Shown: positions 32,962 to 41,685, counted from the first letter of the stretch. The stretch is 41,708 bases of DNA from Acetobacter musti (GCF_011516835.1 NZ_WOTB01000030.1:1-41708), one strand, 5' to 3'. Notes: generated by a model not told the origin, from the sequence alone. A program made the numbers and translations.

Positions 32962-33438
32962 ATGTTCGAAATCCGGGAAGACGATCTGTCAGGAGAGCAG
33001 ACGCGCGAACTGCTCGCGCTGCATCTCGCAGGGATGCGCGCCCAGTCCCCTCCCGGGTGTGTCCATGCGCTCGACTTATCCGGCCTCACGGCGCCGGACG
33101 TGACGGTCTGGACGGCCTGGCATCAGGGGCGTGTCGCCGGGATTGGCGCGTTGAAAATGTTATCGGCCGATACAGCCGAAGTGAAATCCATGCGGACACG
33201 TCCCGATTTCATTCGAAAAGGTGTGGGAACCGCAATTCTCGAAACAATCATCGGGACCGCAAAAAACCGGGGGCTTCGGCGGCTGAGTCTGGAGACGGGG
33301 TGTGGCGCGGCGTTTGATCCGGCGCTGACTCTTTATCGCCGGTATGGCTTCAGGAGTGGTGAAGCATTTGGTCTCTATACGCCGGGCAGTTTCAACCAGT
33401 TTCTGCATCTCGACCTGGATCAGGCCGCAGATTCATAA
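32962..33438 (+). CDS. GNAT-family acetyltransferase
   Basis: 158 aa from the ATG at 32962, preceded by GAGGTG; an ATG at 32938 is possible but has no ribosome binding site. GNAT motif A is VKSMRTRPDFIRKGVGTAILETII with the RxxGxG acetyl-CoA loop, and motif B is LYRRYGFRSGEAFGLY. The order resembles YafP/PaiA-like putative N-acetyltransferases. Acceptor substrate unknown. It lies after the XRE/membrane pair with a 129-bp gap. Confidence 0.88.
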   Translation: MFEIREDDLSGEQTRELLALHLAGMRAQSPPGCVHALDLSGLTAPDVTVWTAWHQGRVAGIGALKMLSADTAEVKSMRTRPDFIRKGVGTAILETIIGTAKNRGLRRLSLETGCGAAFDPALTLYRRYGFRSGEAFGLYTPGSFNQFLHLDLDQAADS

Positions 33439-33640
33439 GCATGGAGCCAGGGTCGTAACGAAGCGAGGGTAATGATTCAGTCTGGCGAAGAAGCGCCCGG
33501 TCAGGTTGTGCTCGTGGCGGAGGCGGCTGCTGAAGCAAAGTTTCTGACGCCGGTTTCCTTTCGGCGGAATACCGGGCGTGGGATTTTGGTCCTGAATCGG
33601 TTTCCGGATGCGATCCGCAGGTCTTCTCTGGCTGCATCTT

Positions 33641-35401
33641 TCAGGTTCCGACGCCATGATGGACGGTAAAAAGTCCCTTCGGGTCGTAGCGGTGTTTGAC
33701 CTGCAGAAGCTGTTCATAATGCGTGCCCCAGCACGCCTGTTGCCAGTCGGTCAGATGGTAGTCACTTTCCGATATGTAGCTGCCTGCGACGGGAGCAATC
33801 TGTCGTAACCTTGCAGAGGCCTGTTGAATTTTTTCCTGAACCGAACGCGCCTTTATCAGATCTTTTTCGGAAAGTCCCGTATAAGCCGGTTTTCCTTCTC
33901 CGGCGATGATCGCCAGAGCGAATGCCCCGAGGGCATCCGGGTTCATGACGGTGTCACGGGAGCGCAGGATCGCGTCATCCGATCCGCCGGCCAGCCCCTT
34001 GTTGAAATGCAGAGAGACGGGCCAGTGGCGGGTCGAGGCGAACCAGGCCTCAGTGAATGCGGCGCGCTGCTGTCTGTCCAGAAGAGACGCCGGCAGCCAC
34101 ATCGACTGATAGCCGTGCCAGAACGTGCCTGCTTCTTCGGTATTTCCTGCCCACCACCAGTGATCCGGCGATGAACCGGGGCGTGTATCGGTCATGATGA
34201 GGGATGGGTTATGACGCCGCAGCCAGTTCCCGTCCCATAGTCTCCGCGCAGGGAGGACGGTCAGTGCAAACGGAGCCTCGATTTCATAATCCTGCATGTT
34301 GCCGGAAACGAAATTTTCGAGATCATGCCAGCATGATCTTGCTGTCTGTGTGTCGAGGCCCTGGAGCGTCATGAAGATTTCAAGACGGTTGTCTGAGCCC
34401 GCTCTGGCCTGTTCGCCCCAGTGGCGGCTGAAAAGATGTCCGGCGCAGACATCCACGAAAGCTGTGAGCAATCGGTGAAAGCTCTGGTCGCTGCGGGCTC
34501 TTATCTGCCAGTGAACGAGGCCGAACGTCGCCGGCAGGTCGTGCGTTTGCAGTGTCAGGCGCGTGACGACGCCGAAAGTGCCGCCTCCGCCGCCCTTCAG
34601 GGCCTGGAACAGATCAGAGTCCTGCGCCGCGTTGACGGTGCGGATACGACTGTCGGCCGTCACGATTTCCGCTTCCAGCAGGCTTCCCGCTCCGGTTCCA
34701 TATTGTTTCGAAAAGCTCCCGAAACCGCCGCCCTGCACAAATCCGGCGACGCCGACGGTTGTGCAGCCGCCGCCCTGCACATAACGCCCTGCCCCGGTGG
34801 TCACGGCGTTATAGGCATCCAGCCAGATGCAGCCGGAGCCGAGCGAGACCGCCGGCACCGGGGCGGCGTGTGTTCCGGCCGGAATGAACCGGTCATGCAG
34901 GACGATGTCGTTCATGTCGCGCGTCCACAGGAGCAGGGAGCCGGCGGCGTTCGATCCTCCGAGATAGCTGTGGCCGCCGCCTTTGATAACGAGCCGGACA
35001 TTGTGCTGCGATGCAAAGCGTATGGTTGCGGCTACATCGGATGCGCTGCGCGCGCGAACGGCACAGGCGCCGGGTGTCGACTGCCAGCCGTCGATCCAGC
35101 CTGACGACTGTGTCAGGGCTGCCTGATCCCGGATAAAGAACGGGCTGGAGAGCTGCTTGGCTACATGAGGATCGGTGAAATCCAATGCGACAACGGCGGA
35201 GAGGCGGTCACCCACCTCTGCCCGCAGGGACTTCCATGCAGCTTCATCGGGCCATCCGTTCAGGTTTTGGCTGTCGGGACGCGTGCCGGCTCTGGCGGCG
35301 CTTTCTGTTGCCGTAGTGCCCCGGAACGGCAGTGCGGCTCCGATCTTCAGAAGTGTGCGGCGCAGCAGCGCAGTGCCTGTATGCGTGGTTTTGCGGTCCA
35401 T
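33641..35401 (-). CDS. FAD-linked oxidase of the berberine-bridge-enzyme type, exported
   Basis: 586 aa from the ATG at 35399-35401; GAGGCGACACAGG immediately precedes it, and longer frames are rejected. The N-terminus holds a twin-arginine-like signal (LLRRTLLKIGAALPF). PCMH-type FAD-binding domain: KGGGHSYLGGSNA with H144 and VQGGGCTTVGVAGFVQGGGFG with C213, the two residues that together tether FAD in bicovalent BBE-like flavoproteins. C-terminal BBE domain: YISESDYHLTDWQQACWGTHYEQLLQVKHRYDPKGLF. Such enzymes oxidise sugars, oligosaccharides or alkaloids with O2; substrate unknown. A periplasmic oxidase suits the incomplete-oxidation lifestyle inferred for the host. Monocistronic. Confidence 0.9.
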   Translation of the reverse strand: MDRKTTHTGTALLRRTLLKIGAALPFRGTTATESAARAGTRPDSQNLNGWPDEAAWKSLRAEVGDRLSAVVALDFTDPHVAKQLSSPFFIRDQAALTQSSGWIDGWQSTPGACAVRARSASDVAATIRFASQHNVRLVIKGGGHSYLGGSNAAGSLLLWTRDMNDIVLHDRFIPAGTHAAPVPAVSLGSGCIWLDAYNAVTTGAGRYVQGGGCTTVGVAGFVQGGGFGSFSKQYGTGAGSLLEAEIVTADSRIRTVNAAQDSDLFQALKGGGGGTFGVVTRLTLQTHDLPATFGLVHWQIRARSDQSFHRLLTAFVDVCAGHLFSRHWGEQARAGSDNRLEIFMTLQGLDTQTARSCWHDLENFVSGNMQDYEIEAPFALTVLPARRLWDGNWLRRHNPSLIMTDTRPGSSPDHWWWAGNTEEAGTFWHGYQSMWLPASLLDRQQRAAFTEAWFASTRHWPVSLHFNKGLAGGSDDAILRSRDTVMNPDALGAFALAIIAGEGKPAYTGLSEKDLIKARSVQEKIQQASARLRQIAPVAGSYISESDYHLTDWQQACWGTHYEQLLQVKHRYDPKGLFTVHHGVGT

Positions 35402-35510
35402 CCTGTGTCGCCTCTTTTTCTTCCGGGAAGAACGCACATGTGTTTCCATGTGTCGCTCAGCGGGGCGATGCATGCCGGAACAAAACGTCAGCCAGTCACG
35501 TGTGTTTCTC

Positions 35511-35776
35511 AGAGGCTGTTTCAGAAGCCTTCCAGGCAGCCTCCGGTTAATTATGAAGACGTTTTTGATGAAGCTTTTTTCAGGAATCTTCAGAATACGT
35601 CGCCCTTTTGGAAAAAGGCGGCGCCCGGAAATTTTTATTTCTTTTTATCAAAGACTTATCGCTGGTTACTCTCTGTTCCTGGCCGAGGCGAACAGGTGGG
35701 CTGGAATCAGAAAAGCAGAATACGATCAGTTTGTTATAAGAATTTTTGTCCCTGCATCACTTTTGTAGCCGTCTCT
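35511..35776 (+). repeat. MITE-like element family A, full-length copy (A5)
   Basis: 266 bp beginning AGAGGCTGTTTCAGAAGCC and ending TTTTGTAGCCGTCTCT, a degraded inverted match. Contains the core hairpin CGCCCTTTTGGAAAAAGGCGGCG (near 35601-35623) and the block GACTTATCGCTGGT and GTTTGTTATAAGAATTTTTG, which align with the reverse complement of 25721-25976 along the whole length. Confidence 0.8.
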
Positions 35777-35919
35777 TAAAAGCGGATCTTCCGTTTATCC
35801 CGCCGGAGCTGACAGAGTTCAGATAAAATAATTGCCTGGAGATCGGGAACGGACGGACGGTTTTGCTTTATGGCGTTCCGGAAAAGCCTCGCGACAGAGC
35901 GCGCTGGCATCATGACTTT

Positions 35920-36480
35920 TCAGCAGCGGATGGTTTCGCGGTCGGTGACGATCAGGGGGAGCGCGATGTCGTGGGGGCCGGTCGGGATGGCGGGTTGTTC
36001 CTGGGTGGAGAGGGCGTAACCGACGGGTCTGGCATCGGGGAGTGTGGCGAGGGTGCGGTCGTAATAGCCGCCGCCGTAGCCGAGGCGATAACCGCGGCGG
36101 TCGAAGGCGAGCATCGGGACGAGGATGAAGTCGGGGCGGATGGCGGGGCCGTCGGGGTGACGGGTTCCGAAGCGGCCTTCGAGCATGATGCTGGCCGGGG
36201 TCCAGAGGCGGAAGGTGAGCGGGTAGCCTCTTCTGGGAGTGTCTGGCAGGCAGACGATGCGGTCCTGGTCGTGGAGCGCTTTGCAGAGGGGGCGCAGGTC
36301 GATTTCGCCGTCGAGGGGCCAGACGCAGGCAATGGTCCGGGCGTCGTCGTGGCTCAGGAGCAGATCGAGCAGTCTGGTGTGGACGGCTTCCGACGTGGTC
36401 CTGTCGGGCTGGCGCGCTGCCTGGCATGTGGCGCGGAGGGCGCGCTTGGCGGCGGCTATGTCCGGCGGATCGTCATGCAT
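35920..36480 (-). CDS. fau: 5-formyltetrahydrofolate cyclo-ligase
   Basis: 186 aa from the ATG at 36478-36480; longer frames reach into the 6S RNA, which argues for this or the nearby ATG at 36496-36498. N-terminal KRALRATCQAAR start, and the ATP/folate-binding C-terminal block DFILVPMLAFDRRGYRLGYGGGYYDRTLA is the family signature. It converts 5-formyl-THF to 5,10-methenyl-THF. Downstream of 6S RNA, as in many proteobacteria where the gene is called ygfA/fau and is co-transcribed with ssrS. Confidence 0.95.
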   Translation of the reverse strand: MHDDPPDIAAAKRALRATCQAARQPDRTTSEAVHTRLLDLLLSHDDARTIACVWPLDGEIDLRPLCKALHDQDRIVCLPDTPRRGYPLTFRLWTPASIMLEGRFGTRHPDGPAIRPDFILVPMLAFDRRGYRLGYGGGYYDRTLATLPDARPVGYALSTQEQPAIPTGPHDIALPLIVTDRETIRC

Positions 36481-36502
36481 GTGTGTATTGGAAAACATTT
36501 GC

Positions 36503-36656
36503 GGAGCCACCATGGCCGTTGGCGTATACAACCTCCAGGACCTGTCAGTAACAGGTGGGCGCCGGATACCATGACCACGATCACAGCAGCGCCAGCTCCC
36601 GAGGAAGTGCTTATCGGCCCAGGGGTTTGAATGACCTGACGCACCGGGCAGCCCCG
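36503..36656 (-). ncRNA. ssrS: 6S RNA
   Basis: Lies in the classic position between zapA and fau on the same strand. Terminal stem: GGGGCUGCC at the 5' end pairs fully (with G-U pairs) with GGUGGCUCC at the 3' end. The conserved 6S stretch CCCCUGGGCCGAUAAG matches the E. coli CCCCUGAGCCGAUA. A hairpin ACCUGU-UACUG-ACAGGU marks the 3' side. 6S RNA mimics an open promoter, binds sigma-70 RNA polymerase and represses transcription in stationary phase. Ends are approximate by a few nucleotides. Confidence 0.88.
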
Positions 36657-36666
36657 CACTTCCTAT

Positions 36667-37005
36667 TTAGTCGTGCTCAAGCGCGTCTGCAATGGTTTCG
36701 GTGCGCTCGGCGAGCAAAGAAATCTGTTCGAGCAGATAAGCGTTCTCTTTCGAGGCCTGTTCGCCGGCGATGATGGCGTTATGCGTCTCGACCGGCAGTT
36801 TTTCCGCCGAGACGTCGGAGATTTCGTCCGCCATGAGAAGGGCGGCCAGGACGAGGACCTTTGCCTCTCCGCTGAAACCGAGATTACGCACCCGGCTGAC
36901 GCGCTTCTCGACTTCCTGGGCCATGGCCAGCAGGTGCTGTTCCTCGCCGCGTTCACAGCCGATCGCGTAGGCGTATCCGTTAATGCGAACAGTGACCTGG
37001 GGCAT
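36667..37005 (-). CDS. zapA: Cell division protein ZapA
   Basis: 112 aa. The N-terminal ZapA globular domain (PQVTVRINGYAYAIGCERGEEQHLLAMAQEVEKRV) leads to a coiled-coil C-terminus (about 60-112, ADEISDVSAEKL, NAYLLEQISLLAERTETIAD). ZapA bundles FtsZ protofilaments at the Z-ring. It follows the Pro-rich protein by 2 bp and precedes the 6S RNA, the usual alphaproteobacterial order. Confidence 0.93.
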   Translation of the reverse strand: MPQVTVRINGYAYAIGCERGEEQHLLAMAQEVEKRVSRVRNLGFSGEAKVLVLAALLMADEISDVSAEKLPVETHNAIIAGEQASKENAYLLEQISLLAERTETIADALEHD

Positions 37006-37007
37006 GT

Positions 37008-37775
37008 TTATCCCTCCCCGCCATATCGTTGTTCCGGCCCGGAATGCGGTCCGCCGCTGTGATTGCCGGCGTTATGGTTGCCGCCGTCATGGTTGTGATT
37101 ATTGTCCGTGTCGGTCCATGACGGCGGGGACCATGCGGGCTGAGGCTCCGGTGACCAGGTCTGCTGTGAGAGAGGTTCCTGAGGGGCCGGTTCCGGCGAC
37201 CAGGATTCTGATTGCCGGGGTTCCGGTGACCACGGTTCCTGCGGGAGGGGGGCCTGGTGGAAGGGTTCGTGCGCGACAGGCTCTGGTGACTGAGTCTCTG
37301 GCGACCAGGGTTCTGATGACGGGGGATTGTGTCCGGTCGGGGGGCTGTTCTGATACGGATCTTCCGTGAAGGAAGCTCCGGTGTAAGGCGCTGTCTCCGG
37401 GGACGGGCCTGGGTGGGAGCCTTCTGGATTTTCGACGACGGGTGCGAAACTCTGCTTTTCCGCTGTGGTCGTTACCGTCGTGTTTGTTTCCGCCGTATTC
37501 GTCTCTTCCGTTTGGGTCCGGTTGTCTTCGGCGGCGGGCGGGGCTGCGTCGTGGCTGAGGACTTCGCGGATTCCGGCCATGATTTCGTCGATTCTGGCGA
37601 CGACTTCCCTGAGATCCGGGCCGGGCGGAGGCGTTTGCGGTTCAGGCGCCGGCGGTTCGGCGATCTGTGGTTCGGGCGGGGGGGCGGATTTACGGCGTTC
37701 GAGCGCGAAGGCGATCCGGTCAAGGGCGGTACGCAGCCTGATGAGCGGGTCGCCGGGCGCCGGTGCCCCGGCCAT
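37008..37775 (-). CDS. Pro-rich protein with WSPE repeats, DUF4164-like, upstream of zapA
   Basis: 255 aa from the ATG at 37773-37775; upstream in-frame starts give an unlikely Cys-rich extension. Residues about 8-28 (LIRLRTALDRIAFALERR) form a short amphipathic helix, and 55-75 (DLREVVARIDEIMAGIREVL) a second one, compatible with a DUF4164-type coiled protein often found next to zapA. The rest (85-255) is a low-complexity Pro/Glu/Ser/Trp tail with at least five W-S-P units (EPWSPE, EPWSPE, ESWSPE, QTWSPE, PAWSPP), ending in a His/Asn/Gly-rich patch. It ends 2 bp before zapA starts, so the two are co-transcribed; a role in division is inferred from that. Confidence 0.75.
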   Translation of the reverse strand: MAGAPAPGDPLIRLRTALDRIAFALERRKSAPPPEPQIAEPPAPEPQTPPPGPDLREVVARIDEIMAGIREVLSHDAAPPAAEDNRTQTEETNTAETNTTVTTTAEKQSFAPVVENPEGSHPGPSPETAPYTGASFTEDPYQNSPPTGHNPPSSEPWSPETQSPEPVAHEPFHQAPLPQEPWSPEPRQSESWSPEPAPQEPLSQQTWSPEPQPAWSPPSWTDTDNNHNHDGGNHNAGNHSGGPHSGPEQRYGGEG

Positions 37776-37879
37776 CGGGTCGTCGTGTCTGTCTTCGCCT
37801 CTGTCCGACACTTGTGCAGCCCTGCCTGTGCGTTGAAATACAGGGTCACAGATCACCCGCATGGGATGGAACGTCAAGC

Positions 37880-38464
37880 ATGATCCGCACGCCGTCATCC
37901 GGAAAGATGGTTTGTCATGGGGCGGCGTCGTGTCGCGTCACGTTTGTGGTCGGCTCGCTCGCGGAGGGACGGCGGGCACTGGCTATTGGTCGTGAGCTGG
38001 GTGTTCTGCCGGTTCTGCTGTCTCCTCCCGGGGCCGCGGCCTGGATGGGGTCGCCCTGGTGGATGGCGCTGATGGCTGCGCTCCGGGCGGGGCCGGAAGA
38101 GACCGGCCTGGAAGAAACCGGAGCAGAGGAGACTGATGCGGAAGGGTCTGATGCGGCTGCTGCCGGGCCGGGCCGGGGCAGGATGACGGAGCCTGGGTCT
38201 GAATTTATCGATATTCTCGACTGTGGCGCACAGGCGGGACGGGCTGTGGCCGCGCTTTCTCGTGGGCAGGCTTGGATCGTCCTGGACCCTGAGTGTCCGC
38301 AATACACGCAGGTGACTGTGCTGGCGGCTTCTCTGAACGCCGGAGTGCTGTCCTGCCGTCCGGAGGCCATTGCCGTGACGCCGGGTCTGACGGCGCGGGA
38401 TGTGAGGGAGCGGGTGGCGGCCGGTGACGACGATGGGATGTGGGAGAGCGGGGAGGCTCTCTGA
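37880..38464 (+). CDS. Conserved-looking protein of unknown function
   Basis: 194 aa from the ATG at 37880. An alpha/beta alternation is suggested: FVVGSLAEGRRALAIGRELGVLPVLLSP, then an acidic repeat GLEETGAEETDAEGSDA, then FIDILDCGAQAGRAVAALSRGQAWIVLDPECP and ITPGLTARDVRERVAAGD-like C-terminus. No signal peptide or known catalytic motif. I do not recognise the family. It lies 165 bp before the ThiE-like gene on the same strand. Confidence 0.6.
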   Translation: MIRTPSSGKMVCHGAASCRVTFVVGSLAEGRRALAIGRELGVLPVLLSPPGAAAWMGSPWWMALMAALRAGPEETGLEETGAEETDAEGSDAAAAGPGRGRMTEPGSEFIDILDCGAQAGRAVAALSRGQAWIVLDPECPQYTQVTVLAASLNAGVLSCRPEAIAVTPGLTARDVRERVAAGDDDGMWESGEAL

Positions 38465-38629
38465 GGCGGGTTCGCTCTGCGGCGGGGCAGTTGCGGGCTG
38501 GTTCGCGGGTGGCGCTCTGTGCGGGTGCGTGGCCTGGGGCTGGGGATGCGCGGGCGGGCGGGCGCAGAGCAGGTGCGTAGACAGGGGAGCTCTGGCGGAG
38601 CATATCCGGGGCTTATGGGAGAAGGCACG

Positions 38630-39283
38630 ATGGCGGCAGCGCGGAACGGAACAGCGGATGAATCAGGCGGGTGCGAACTTTATCTGGTGACGCCGGTTCT
38701 TTCGGACGCGGCTGCGTTTCTGCCGCGGCTTGGTCAGGTTTTATCGGCGTTTCCGGTTGCGGCTGTCAGGCTCCGGCTCGCATCGGCGCCGCGCGAGGTG
38801 CTTGTCCGGGAGATCGGGGTGCTTCGCGCGACGATTCAGGATTGCGGGGCGGCTCTGATGCTCGACAGGCTGCCGGAGCTTGCGCGCGAGACGGGGTGTG
38901 ACGGTGTGCATGTCGATGGGGCCGATGTTCCGGCGGCGCGGCGTGTGGCTGGCGATGCGCTTCAGCTTGGCGCCTTTTGCGGCACGAGCCGGGATGTGGC
39001 GATGCAGGCGGGTGAGGACGGAGCTGATTATATCTCGTTCGGGCCGTTTTCGGAGACCTCCGGCGAGGCGGATATCGGGTTGCTGCAGTGGTGGACGGAG
39101 ATGATGGAGCTGCCGGTGGTGGCTGAATATGCCGGCGGGTTGCAGCACGGGACGGAGACCGCGCGGCTGGATCAGCTGGTGCGGATGGCGGATTTTCTGG
39201 CGGTTGGCGGGGACGGACAGGCGCGGGATGGCGTCTGGGATGCGCCGTTCCCGCTTCTGGATGCGGTTCGCTCCCTGGGCTGA
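38630..39283 (+). CDS. Thiamine-phosphate-synthase-like protein (ThiE/TenI fold), degenerate
   Basis: 217 aa from the ATG at 38630, chosen because GGAGAAGG is 5-12 nt upstream. TIM-barrel ThiE/TenI layout: LYLVTPVL at the N-terminus, RLRLASAP where ThiE has QLRxK, ALMLDRLPELARETGCDGVHVDGADV where ThiE has NDR...DGVHLGQxD, and AFCGTSRDVAMQAGEDGADYISFGPFSET. The Asp residues and a Ser/Thr of the phosphate site remain, but the Gln and Lys of QLRxK and the Asn of ND are replaced (R47, A51, L78). It may be a TenI-like relative with a changed function, or a divergent synthase. Confidence 0.75.
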   Translation: MAAARNGTADESGGCELYLVTPVLSDAAAFLPRLGQVLSAFPVAAVRLRLASAPREVLVREIGVLRATIQDCGAALMLDRLPELARETGCDGVHVDGADVPAARRVAGDALQLGAFCGTSRDVAMQAGEDGADYISFGPFSETSGEADIGLLQWWTEMMELPVVAEYAGGLQHGTETARLDQLVRMADFLAVGGDGQARDGVWDAPFPLLDAVRSLG

Positions 39284-39565
39284 TGTGATTCCGGAGGGTG
39301 ATGGGGTTTCGGGGGCTGGCCTGAGGGATTCGATGCCGTATCCGGCAGTTATGATGGAGAGGCGGTCGGGTGAAGGGATGAGGCCGTCCGTTGCGATGGA
39401 TGGCGGTGCGGTGTGTCGGTTTCTCAGTTTTCCGGACTGGTTGTCGGGGCTCGGTGAGCGGTTTCCGGCATCGCGATGCTTCACGGGGAGCGCCATGAGG
39501 AAAATTGCGCGGGAAACTTCACAGAGAAGCGGAGCTCCGGAGAGGTCGGGCGGAAGAGACCTGGT
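39284..39565. other. Intergenic between convergent ThiE-like and nadB genes
   Basis: 282 bp GC-rich spacer. No terminator hairpin with a T-run was recognised, and the open frames have no ribosome binding sites. Confidence 0.4.
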
Positions 39566-41071
39566 TTAGCTGTTGAGCATGCTGGCCAGCGGGGCGCCGT
39601 CGATGGACCAGGCGACGGGGTGGTCCCGGGCGATCAGCCTGGCTGCGATATGGACCTCGGCTGCTGTCAGTGTGATGTGGCGCGCCGTGGCTCCGGCCGT
39701 TGGGAAATCCGAACGGAAATGATCGCCGCGGCTTTCCTGACGTTTCAGGGCCGATATGAGCATCATTTCGGCGATCAGGGCGACGTCGTCATATTCCGCG
39801 AATCGTGCGATCGGAACGAGGGCGCTGGTCAGAATGTCCTGAGTCCGTGCGGGGCCCATTGATGTCGACAGGGCTTTGCGGACGACGGCCAGCAGGCCGC
39901 GTGGCAGAGACTGGTCCTCCCTGATGCCGGAAATATCCCGGAACGGGGGCGTGATGCGGCCGAGCACGTCCGTGGCGACGAACTGACTGCACACGACGGT
40001 TTCGAGCAGGGCGTTTCCCTCGCACAGAGAGGCGCCGTGAAATCCGGTGCAGGCGGCTTCTCCGCAGGCCCAGAGGCCGGGCAGAGACGTTCTGCCGCTG
40101 ACATCCGTCCGGATGCCGCCAATGTGGAAGGCTGCGGCCGGTTTGACAGGGAGCGCCTGTGTGGCGGGATCGATGCCGCGGGCGTGGCAGAGCGAAAGAA
40201 AGGACGCGAGGACGCTGCCGGGCTTCGGCGGCCCTGATGTTACGATTTTTCGCAGATCGAGAAACACGGCGTGGCCTGCGGCTTTCCGTTCGGCGACCGC
40301 GCGGGCCACGAATGCCGGGTTGCTGGTCTGGCCTTCGAGCTTTTCTCCCTGTTCGTCGAGCAGCAGCGCGTCGGGTCCGTACAGGCTGAACGGAATGGCG
40401 ACGCCGGCGCCGGGCGTGTTGCCCAGTGAGAGGGCGAAGGGATGAAAATGGACGAATTCGAGATCTGACAGTTCCGCGCCGGCCCGTGCGGCCACGGCGA
40501 GGCCCCGGCCGATGGCGGATGCGGGAACGAGCGCGTCATTATACAGGCCGCATGCGCCGCCGGTGGCGAGGATGACGGCGTCCGTATCGAGGGTAATGGT
40601 CCTGCCGGCGGCGTCGATGACAATGCCGGCGACCTGTCCGTCGACGAGAATCAGGCGCCGGAGGGCTGCCGGCGCTATGATCGTGACTGTCGGGCGGGCG
40701 TGAACGGCGGCGAGAAGTGCCGCGTGCAGGGCGTAGCCTGAATCATGCGTGCCGGCTGCCACGGTGATTCCGAGCCGGCCCAGCGTGTCGATCACGCCTC
40801 CCATGGCGGAGGTGATGCACTGGACGGTCTCCAGGCATGCGAGACCGGCGCTGTTTTGCAGGGTCCGGGCTGCGCGGGCCGTGGCGGTTTCCTCCGTGCC
40901 GAGTGCGGCGGCGACCCCGCAGGGGAGCGCTCCGATGCCGAGTGGTTCGGCGCAGGACACGAGGACGCAGGGTCTGTCGCCGAGATGGAGGGCGGTCAGG
41001 AGTCCGGCGACGCCGGCGCCGACGATGACGGGCTGTCCGCGCAGGGTGTGCAGATCGATTCTGGTGGTCAT
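39566..41071 (-). CDS. nadB: L-aspartate oxidase
   Basis: 501 aa from the ATG at 41069-41071, preceded by GAGGACGCTCCG. Succinate-dehydrogenase-like flavoprotein: FAD dinucleotide motif GQPVIVGAGVAGLLTALHLG at residues 13-32, VILATGGACGLY, the active-site region FVHFHPFALSL, and GEAACTGFHGASLCEGNALLETVV followed by the helical C-terminal domain. It oxidises aspartate to iminoaspartate, the first step of de novo NAD synthesis with NadA. nadA and nadC are not in the window, but could lie elsewhere. NadB is slightly shorter than E. coli's ~540 aa. Confidence 0.93.
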   Translation of the reverse strand: MTTRIDLHTLRGQPVIVGAGVAGLLTALHLGDRPCVLVSCAEPLGIGALPCGVAAALGTEETATARAARTLQNSAGLACLETVQCITSAMGGVIDTLGRLGITVAAGTHDSGYALHAALLAAVHARPTVTIIAPAALRRLILVDGQVAGIVIDAAGRTITLDTDAVILATGGACGLYNDALVPASAIGRGLAVAARAGAELSDLEFVHFHPFALSLGNTPGAGVAIPFSLYGPDALLLDEQGEKLEGQTSNPAFVARAVAERKAAGHAVFLDLRKIVTSGPPKPGSVLASFLSLCHARGIDPATQALPVKPAAAFHIGGIRTDVSGRTSLPGLWACGEAACTGFHGASLCEGNALLETVVCSQFVATDVLGRITPPFRDISGIREDQSLPRGLLAVVRKALSTSMGPARTQDILTSALVPIARFAEYDDVALIAEMMLISALKRQESRGDHFRSDFPTAGATARHITLTAAEVHIAARLIARDHPVAWSIDGAPLASMLNS

Positions 41072-41369
41072 CGGAGCGTCCTCTGCTGCGGGCGAAGCGC
41101 CGGTCTTCGCGGATGCGGGCTGATGGCGGGGCGCCCTCCCCTTCCCTGCCCCGGCTGTCTCTGTTCCGGCTCCTGTTCGGCCCTGGCTCCGGCGTGAAAA
41201 CTCTCCGGCAGCCGGGATTGTGTCCGGGAGGGAGATCCGCACGGGGTCGCGGAGGCGGTCCGGCGGGTTCGGTCCTGGTTTTGTCGCAGATAAATGTCAG
41301 CAAACGGTTACTGTTCCGCGTCGCACGTGGCGGGTTGCGGTGCGGGGATGGTCGGTCCGTGTTTGTCTT
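41072..41369. other. nadB upstream region, no gene recognised
   Basis: About 298 bp of GC-rich DNA. It should contain the nadB promoter. No NAD riboswitch-like structure was recognised. Confidence 0.35.
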
Positions 41370-41627
41370 TTACGGGTCGGGGGGTGTTGTCGCGTCGGGT
41401 GTTTCGGGGCGGGCCGTGTCTTCAGATGTGACTGGTTTCAGCAGCGTATCGATGGTTTCATGCCGGGCCTGATCGCTGGCGAGCGGCAGGGAGAGGGACA
41501 GGGTCTGAATGGATCGGGCCACGGCGAAATCGATTCTGAACCGGAATAATTTGGCGGGGCGGCCGGCGATTTCGTCGCTGCGGCCGCCGGTGTCTTCGAG
41601 ATGGGGTGGTTGCCGTCCTCCCCGCAC
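41370..41627 (-). CDS. Small hypothetical protein
   Basis: 85 aa from a GTG at 41625-41627 with GC3-like codon use; the sequence FRFRIDFAVARSIQTLSLSLPLASDQARHETIDTLLKPV has an ordered middle part and an acidic Pro/Thr tail. No family recognised and no strong ribosome binding site, so this may be noncoding. Confidence 0.3.
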   Translation of the reverse strand: MRGGRQPPHLEDTGGRSDEIAGRPAKLFRFRIDFAVARSIQTLSLSLPLASDQARHETIDTLLKPVTSEDTARPETPDATTPPDP

Positions 41628-41685
41628 GGCATCGCAATGTGCCAGAATGGTCGTTGGAAGAAACGACTGCGCGAAAGGACGGCAG

